Shown here piece after piece: positions 6,580-10,504 of a DNA stretch of 10,504 bases. This stretch comes from Methanobacteriota archaeon (GTDB lineage Archaea > Altiarchaeota > Altiarchaeia > IMC4 > QMZM01), in NCBI GenBank assembly GCA_903930485.1, contig CAIYYO010000212.1, positions 1 through 10,504 on the forward strand, given 5' to 3'. Numbering within the stretch: the stretch's first letter is position 1; every line of letters begins with the position of its first letter. The position numbers were made by a program, and so were the translations under genes. The notes below the pieces were generated by a model. It saw only the letters and a program-made list of their open reading frames with translations. It ran no database searches and was not told where the DNA came from.

Positions 6580-6587
6580 TATAAATA
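6580..6587 (-). promoter_or_regulatory. TATA box of the pseudo-KaiC gene
   Basis: The minus strand reads TATTTATA. A start about 26 bases downstream falls near 6557, giving a leader of about 21 nt to the ATG at 6536. This element is also the first half of a 22-bp tandem repeat. Confidence 0.5.
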
Positions 6588-6601
6588 CGCCGGAAAAATA
6601 A

Positions 6602-6609
6602 TATAAATA
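6602..6609 (+). promoter_or_regulatory. TATA box of the CoaC-like flavoprotein gene
   Basis: TATAAATA is centred 40 bases ahead of the ATG at 6646, so transcription should start near 6631 and leave a leader of about 15 nt. That leader begins with GGTG (6631-6634), a partial Shine-Dalgarno sequence 11 nt from the start. An A-rich tract just upstream could act as the BRE. Confidence 0.5.
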
Positions 6610-6645
6610 AACCGGAAAAAACTTGTTTACGGTGTTTGAATCAAA

Positions 6646-7197
6646 ATGGCAACCATTAAAGAGAGCAAGGAAAAGAAGATCGTTCTGGCCGTGTGCGGGA
6701 GCGTCGCAGCCATCGAGGCCCCGAAGCTCGTCAGGGAATTGTCGAGGAAGGGAATAGACGTCGAATGCGTGATGTCGGAGTCGGCTTTGAAGATAATAAG
6801 CCCGCACGTCCTGGAATGGGCTTCCGGGCACAAGGTTGTTACCGAGATCACGGGCGCGACCGAGCACGTGAGGCTCTGCGGGACAGGCGGCGAAGCTTCC
6901 ATACTCCTGATTTGTCCTGCGACGTCGAACACCATATCGAAGATAGCGAACGGCATAGACGATACGGCCGTGACGACTTTCGCAACGACTGCGATAGGCT
7001 CGGACGTAAAGGTCATTATAGCTCCGGCTATGCATTCTTCGATGTACAAGAACCCCTTCATAGTCGAGAACATAAAGAGGCTTGAGAAGAACGGGATAAC
7101 GATAATAGAGCCCCGGTTCGAGGAAAACAAGGCGAAGGTCGCTACGAACGACGAGATAGTCGAAAAGGTCTTAAGGGAGCTTAAGTCTGCGAAGTGA
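6646..7197 (+). CDS. Stand-alone phosphopantothenoylcysteine decarboxylase-type flavoprotein (CoaC domain)
   Basis: This 183-residue protein matches the N-terminal CoaC half of archaeal CoaBC, an FMN enzyme that decarboxylates 4'-phosphopantothenoylcysteine to 4'-phosphopantetheine in CoA synthesis. It has 'VLAVCGSVAAIEAPKLVREL' (13-32), the FMN-binding opening. 'EHVRL' (73-77) carries the catalytic His74. 'CPATSNTISKIANGIDD' (90-106) and 'IAPAMHSSMY' (125-134) follow, then 'IIEPRFEENKAKVA' (153-166). The usual PAMN Asn is His here (130), a change I recall as normal in archaeal CoaBC but could not check. The CoaB synthetase half is missing: the gene stops cleanly and the next gene is unrelated. 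It may work with a separate CoaB, or be a different HFCD-family flavoprotein. It shares a promoter region with the pseudo-KaiC gene and is followed after 5 nt by an exported protein, probably in one operon. Confidence 0.85.
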   Translation: MATIKESKEKKIVLAVCGSVAAIEAPKLVRELSRKGIDVECVMSESALKIISPHVLEWASGHKVVTEITGATEHVRLCGTGGEASILLICPATSNTISKIANGIDDTAVTTFATTAIGSDVKVIIAPAMHSSMYKNPFIVENIKRLEKNGITIIEPRFEENKAKVATNDEIVEKVLRELKSAK

Positions 7198-7198
7198 T
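7194..7198 (+). promoter_or_regulatory. Shine-Dalgarno site of the exported protein
   Basis: GTGAT overlaps the TGA stop of the flavoprotein gene and sits 4 nt before the ATG at 7203. It marks that ATG, and not the in-frame GTG at 7194, as the start, and suggests translational coupling of the two genes. Confidence 0.5.
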
Positions 7199-7202
7199 TT
7201 AC

Positions 7203-7871
7203 ATGAAGCTAAAGACGATTTTTTCCGGGCTGGTTGCTGTGTTCCTCCTGGCCGTATTGGCGGTTGTCTTTGTCGGCGCGGCATCGGGTTTCCTGAAGGT
7301 GCCTGTTCTTACGTCTCTTCTCGGGGCCGACAAACAGAGAGACCTGGGCGTCGCGGCCGATCCCGCCCAGTTCAAGACGCTACTTGATGCGCAGAGCGTA
7401 AAGCTGTCCGGCCCTTCCGGAAAATATTGTCTGGATTGCTATGTCGCATATTCCGATACCGGTCCGATGGACATCACTTTGTCGAGCATGGAGCTTTCAT
7501 CATATCTCCAGGCGACGAACGACCCTGACGGGACGTTGAAGGGCATACAGGTTAAGCTGGGCCAGAATGATGAGGCTGAAGTCTCTGCGTACGTCAGTCT
7601 GAAGAGATACGGCTACGACGTCGAGGGGCCGGTCTATGCAAAAGGCAGCATAAGCAAGGCTTCGGATAATTCCATCGCACTGGTCCTGAGAGATTCGCAA
7701 GCCGGCCTTGTGCCGGTCCCTTCACAGATATCCAGCGAAGGGCAGAAGGTGCTTGAGGACAGGATAAACACGCAGCTGTCAAGGATGCCGGGGCTGAAGA
7801 TCGACGTTCTGGAGATAAAGGACGCGGGATTGCATTATACTGGCCAGTTTCCAAAAAGCGCATCCGCCTAG
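7203..7871 (+). CDS. Exported or membrane-anchored protein of unknown function (YpmS/DUF2140-like layout)
   Basis: The product is 222 residues. Residues 5-30 form one strongly hydrophobic helix after 'MKLK', either an uncleaved anchor or a signal peptide, so most of the protein lies outside the membrane. The rest is mainly predicted beta strand. Its order resembles small exported proteins of the YpmS/DUF2140 sort: 'ITLSSMELSSYLQ' (91-103), a strand in 'GIQVKLG', 'VYAKGSI', then a helix 'QKVLEDRINTQLSR' (181-194) and 'LKIDVLEIKDAGLHYTG' (198-214). That likeness is from layout only and is weak. A CxxC (Cys76 and Cys79, in 'KYCLDCYV') may be a disulfide. It follows the flavoprotein gene after 5 nt and is probably co-transcribed. 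Its stop codon overlaps that of the convergent protease gene within the palindrome CTAG at 7868-7871. I do not recognise a specific function. Confidence 0.75.
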   Translation: MKLKTIFSGLVAVFLLAVLAVVFVGAASGFLKVPVLTSLLGADKQRDLGVAADPAQFKTLLDAQSVKLSGPSGKYCLDCYVAYSDTGPMDITLSSMELSSYLQATNDPDGTLKGIQVKLGQNDEAEVSAYVSLKRYGYDVEGPVYAKGSISKASDNSIALVLRDSQAGLVPVPSQISSEGQKVLEDRINTQLSRMPGLKIDVLEIKDAGLHYTGQFPKSASA

Positions 7872-8629
7872 GACGTCGGCCACCTGATAAAGAGGCCGGC
7901 GAGGGATAGTGCGTAGAATACGGAATAAAATCCTGCGGCTTTGATGTAGAACCGCCGGACCTTAGAGGTCATAAAGACGCCTGAATGATCCCGGTAAAAG
8001 ACCGCCAGCGACAATATAAGCACAGCCGCCACGTACAGGGTTATCGCGAACAGCCCGGCCGGGTCGGCGCTGCCTGACTTCTCCAGTCCGTCGACGAGCA
8101 GGAACAGATCGTTTCCCCGGATGCCGAATCTCCCGCCGAATACGGTCGTTGCGAAAAGGTTATACATTGTGTCAGCGAAGGCTGCGAAAGAAAAAAGCCT
8201 AAGCCACGCATTAGTCCTGCCCGACAGGGCGAAGAGGACGATCAATGCGGCCGCATAAGGCGACAAATAGTAAAGGAAGGAGCCTGCGAAGCTTTGGTCG
8301 TGCCGGATATCGCACGCGAGAGAGGGGTACGGGGTCAAGGACACGATGCGGGCGTTTCCGCCCTCGGATGCGCATGCCAGGCAATGGACAATTTCGTGGA
8401 CGGCGATCCATGCGATGCATAAGATAAAAGCCATCAGCACCGGCTTCATGGAGGCGTATGCCCTGTTTTTCGGCATCAGGTTCTTGTCGTTCCAGGACCT
8501 TTCGTACTCCGAGAGGCTGCTGTGCACCGGCCTGTCAAAAAGCCCACGGTCCCTTTTAATGCTCTTGCTCGAACCCCTGCCGACTTCCTGATTGACCTGG
8601 GATAGTCCGCCGTATGTCGCTTTCTTCAT
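7868..8629 (-). CDS. Membrane HExxH protein, putative zinc metalloprotease (DUF3267/M50-like)
   Basis: This 253-residue protein has about 60 charged, probably cytoplasmic N-terminal residues and then five likely membrane helices (about 61-80, 116-137, 143-160, 191-212, 228-247). The first helix ends in 'AVHEIVHCLACASEGG' (76-91), an HExxH zinc site (His78, Glu79, His82) inside the membrane, as in DUF3267 'putative zincin' and M50 site-2-like proteases. A third ligand is not certain: Asp153 in 'FADTMYNLF', or Asp174/Asp180 in 'GNDLFLLVDG', are candidates. The last faintly recalls the M50 LDG motif. If active it would cleave membrane-anchored substrates, but no substrate is suggested by the neighbours. 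It starts 10 nt after the U32 gene stop and is probably co-transcribed with it. The ATG at 8629 gives the longest product; ATGs at residues 52 and 61 are alternatives that would drop the soluble N-terminus. Confidence 0.75.
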   Translation of the reverse strand: MKKATYGGLSQVNQEVGRGSSKSIKRDRGLFDRPVHSSLSEYERSWNDKNLMPKNRAYASMKPVLMAFILCIAWIAVHEIVHCLACASEGGNARIVSLTPYPSLACDIRHDQSFAGSFLYYLSPYAAALIVLFALSGRTNAWLRLFSFAAFADTMYNLFATTVFGGRFGIRGNDLFLLVDGLEKSGSADPAGLFAITLYVAAVLILSLAVFYRDHSGVFMTSKVRRFYIKAAGFYSVFYALSLAGLFIRWPTS

Positions 8630-8639
8630 GGCTTCAACC

Positions 8640-10504
8640 CTACAAGACTCCTTTCCTGTAATTTCCCAGGGTGTATCCCTCCCCTGTCCTCTTTGTTCCC
8701 GAGCCCGCGAGTATTCGTTTGTATTCCTTGACCGTTTCTATTACATCGTCTTCGAGGTCGAGCAGGAAATAATTTATTCCCGATCCGGCTAACCGCTGCA
8801 CGCTTCCAAAAAGCCCGAGCCGTACGCTGTTTAAGACTTGCTTCAGATCCGATTCGGTCCTGACCGGGAAGACGTAACCCTTCTCGTCGCGGAGGGGAGA
8901 GTCGTCCAGCGCGTATTTCGTCGACATGAGAGGTATCCTCCCGTGCGCGTAGACGCAGAACCTCTTGTCCTTGAACCCTGCCAGTTCTGCGAACGACAGT
9001 TCGGGCGAGACTACCGGGATTATCCCCCTTGTATTGTAAAAGCTGACCGAGACGTCGTTGAAGACGTTGCCCGATGAGTCCAGAAAGACCTCCCTCCCTT
9101 TAAGGCTGCATGCAAGACCCGCATCGCCGGATAGGACCGAGTCAGGATCGATCTCTTCGATGGTCTTTTTCGCCTTTACGGCATTCCATTCGGTCAGGCA
9201 CCGGGGGACATAGGGGTGCACGGATTTTTCGTCCAAGGGGTAATCCTTTGAAAACACATTATAGTAAGCCCTGTGTGCCCCGGCTTTTACCGCGGCTAGG
9301 GCATCTGCGACCGAGTATGCTTTTACGAGAATGCGTTTTTCAGTAAAAGATCTTTCTGTTATGTCAAGAACTACCTCGCCGGGTGTTCTTTTTGTGGCGG
9401 CAATAGGTGCTTTTTTGGAAAATCTGTACGTATTCCTTCTCTGGGCCCCCGATGTCAGGAATATCCTGTCTCCCTCTTTCGCGTTCAGAAAAAGCCCGAC
9501 AGTTTCACCGGCTGCAGCCGATGAGACTTTTCTGCCGTTCGTCTCGATAGATCTGACTAAGTCTCCGTGGCTTCCGGTTCCGGTGTAGACCCCGACGCCA
9601 TCCCCTATTCTAACCGATTCGTTCAGTCTGACGAGCCCGCCCTTTACGACAACTCCCAGAAAGATCCCCCTCTTACCTCCGGCATCCGGCGTCGACACCT
9701 CGCTCACCCGGCCGATCATTCCCGTTGTGTGTTCCCGGCTGTAGGCGAGTTCTGCGTCCGCGAGCGCACCTTTGTCCACTCTGAAATCCCCGGAATGATA
9801 AGAGTCAATGGCCCTGCGATACAGCGACGTCGCAGCAGCAACGTATTCCGCATCGCGCAGGCGCCCCTCTATCTTCAATGACGAGACACCGGCTTTTACG
9901 AGTTCCGGAATCTTTTCCACGAGGCAGAGGTCTCTCGTCGACAACAGGTATCTGCCATTGTATCTTTTCCTGCAGGGCTGGGCGCAGAGTCCCCTGTTGC
10001 CGCTCCTTCCTCCGAGAAAGCTCGAAAACAGGCACTGCCCGGAGATCGAGAAACAAAGCGCCCCGTGAACGAAGACCTCAACCCCGAGGCCTGTCTTCGC
10101 GCCGAACTCCTTCACCTGGCTGAGGGTGTATTCCCTGGGCAGTATGACCCGGTCCGCGCCTGTGATAAGTCTGCCATACAACGAATTAAAAACGCAGGCC
10201 TGGGTCGAGACGTGTATGCCGGCGTCCGGGAAAGCCTTCCTTGCCGGGCCGATGAAAGAAATATCCTGTATTATGAATGCGTCGATGCCTGATGAATATG
10301 CGTTGCTCAATAATGAGAAATAGTCATCAAGTTCCCGGTTCTTGACCAGCGTGTTTGCGGCAAGATAAGCCCTGACGCCGTTCTTGTGGCAGTATCCCGC
10401 GACCTCTGAGAGCTCTTTTTCCTTGAAGTTCTCGGCCCTCTTTCTTGCGTTAAAGCCCCCGGACGTCCCGAAGTATACGGCATCCGCGCCATTGGAAACA
10501 GCCG
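8640..10504 (-). CDS. U32-family protein, RlhA/TrhP-like RNA hydroxylation enzyme (start beyond window)
   Basis: The reading frame is open to the right edge, so at least 620 residues are seen and the true start lies past 10504. The visible N-terminus 'GADAVYFGTSGGFNARKRAE' is the standard U32 barrel opening. The signature 'EVFVHGALCFSISGQC', then 'GRSGNRGLCAQPCR' (10073-9970), carries four Cys thought to hold an Fe-S cluster, and 'LKIEGRLRDAEYVAAA' follows. U32 proteins were long called collagenases, but characterised bacterial members RlhA and TrhP hydroxylate 23S rRNA C2501 or tRNA U34 from prephenate-dependent pathways. The length and C-terminal region (ending 'EGYTLGNYRKGVL') fit the long RlhA-like/DUF3656 type more than the short TrhP type. 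The C-terminal half repeats a 'VYAHGRIPLMSTKY' segment resembling the 'VFVHGALC' strand without Cys. The in-frame TTG at 10310 is internal. The protease gene follows after 10 nt. Confidence 0.9.
   Translation of the reverse strand, partial: AVSNGADAVYFGTSGGFNARKRAENFKEKELSEVAGYCHKNGVRAYLAANTLVKNRELDDYFSLLSNAYSSGIDAFIIQDISFIGPARKAFPDAGIHVSTQACVFNSLYGRLITGADRVILPREYTLSQVKEFGAKTGLGVEVFVHGALCFSISGQCLFSSFLGGRSGNRGLCAQPCRKRYNGRYLLSTRDLCLVEKIPELVKAGVSSLKIEGRLRDAEYVAAATSLYRRAIDSYHSGDFRVDKGALADAELAYSREHTTGMIGRVSEVSTPDAGGKRGIFLGVVVKGGLVRLNESVRIGDGVGVYTGTGSHGDLVRSIETNGRKVSSAAAGETVGLFLNAKEGDRIFLTSGAQRRNTYRFSKKAPIAATKRTPGEVVLDITERSFTEKRILVKAYSVADALAAVKAGAHRAYYNVFSKDYPLDEKSVHPYVPRCLTEWNAVKAKKTIEEIDPDSVLSGDAGLACSLKGREVFLDSSGNVFNDVSVSFYNTRGIIPVVSPELSFAELAGFKDKRFCVYAHGRIPLMSTKYALDDSPLRDEKGYVFPVRTESDLKQVLNSVRLGLFGSVQRLAGSGINYFLLDLEDDVIETVKEYKRILAGSGTKRTGEGYTLGNYRKGVL

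Larger units (their letters stand above)
6580..6623. repeat. 22-bp tandem repeat in the pseudo-KaiC/coaC divergent promoter
   Basis: Two adjoining 22-bp units (6580-6601 and 6602-6623) both read TATAAATA, two variable bases, then CCGGAAAAA. Seventeen of 22 positions match. Each unit contains a TATA-like element, and the period equals about two helical turns. It may be a duplicated promoter or a regulator-binding pair on one face of the DNA, controlling the genes on both sides. Confidence 0.7.

Noticed and set aside
10307..10492. Alternative minus-strand frame beginning with ATG near the right edge
   Set aside because: The frame one base over encodes the conserved start of the U32 barrel without a stop, so this is a shadow frame.
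1..10504. Defence island, prophage, CRISPR array or transposon
   Set aside because: No repeat-spacer array, integrase, transposase, nuclease or phage structural gene was found; the gene set is mainly housekeeping.

Overview
The window is gene-dense archaeal chromosome, about half G+C, with eleven protein genes and no intergenic gap over 300 bases. The archaeal call rests on three things: an archaeal-type 6-hydroxymethyl-7,8-dihydropterin pyrophosphokinase (MptE/DUF115 family), single-domain KaiC/RAD55-like ATPases, and archaeal promoters with TATA boxes (TATAAATA/TATTTATA) about 26-28 bases ahead of start codons, as expected for leaderless transcripts. I cannot fix the lineage; an uncultivated euryarchaeal or DPANN-type genome would fit. 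No tRNA, rRNA, CRISPR, insertion sequence or integrase was seen.

Layout. Bases 1-3937 are a minus-strand run read in this order: a large Cys-rich secreted protein with a C-terminal DNRLRE-like domain, the rRNA dimethyltransferase KsgA, the PLP synthase subunit PdxS, and the first 91 residues of a P-type cation ATPase that runs off the left edge. Gaps are 16, 48 and 19 nt, and pdxS appears to have its own promoter. A divergent promoter at 3938-4007 then drives mptE to the right. It ends in overlapping stop codons with a small alkyltransferase-domain gene on the minus strand. Next come an intact KaiC-like ATPase (plus) and, tail to tail with it, a KaiC-like protein whose P-loop is destroyed (minus). 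The latter shares a divergent promoter region, containing a 22-bp tandem repeat, with a stand-alone CoaC-type flavoprotein. That gene is followed by a small exported protein. The right end is a minus-strand pair: a long U32-family protein (RlhA-like, start outside the window) followed by a membrane HExxH protease candidate.

How the genes relate. Several make or use cofactors: PLP (PdxS), a methanopterin/pterin precursor (MptE) and 4'-phosphopantetheine (CoaC). Two modify RNA (KsgA, U32) and one probably acts on alkylated DNA. Most of this is ordinary housekeeping. The parts most worth a second look are the catalytic/pseudo KaiC pair, the tandem repeat promoter between the pseudo-KaiC and CoaC genes, the Tyr substitution in the alkyltransferase active-site motif, and the unusual secreted protein heading an operon of housekeeping genes. 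I see no clear evidence for a new defence or mobile system.
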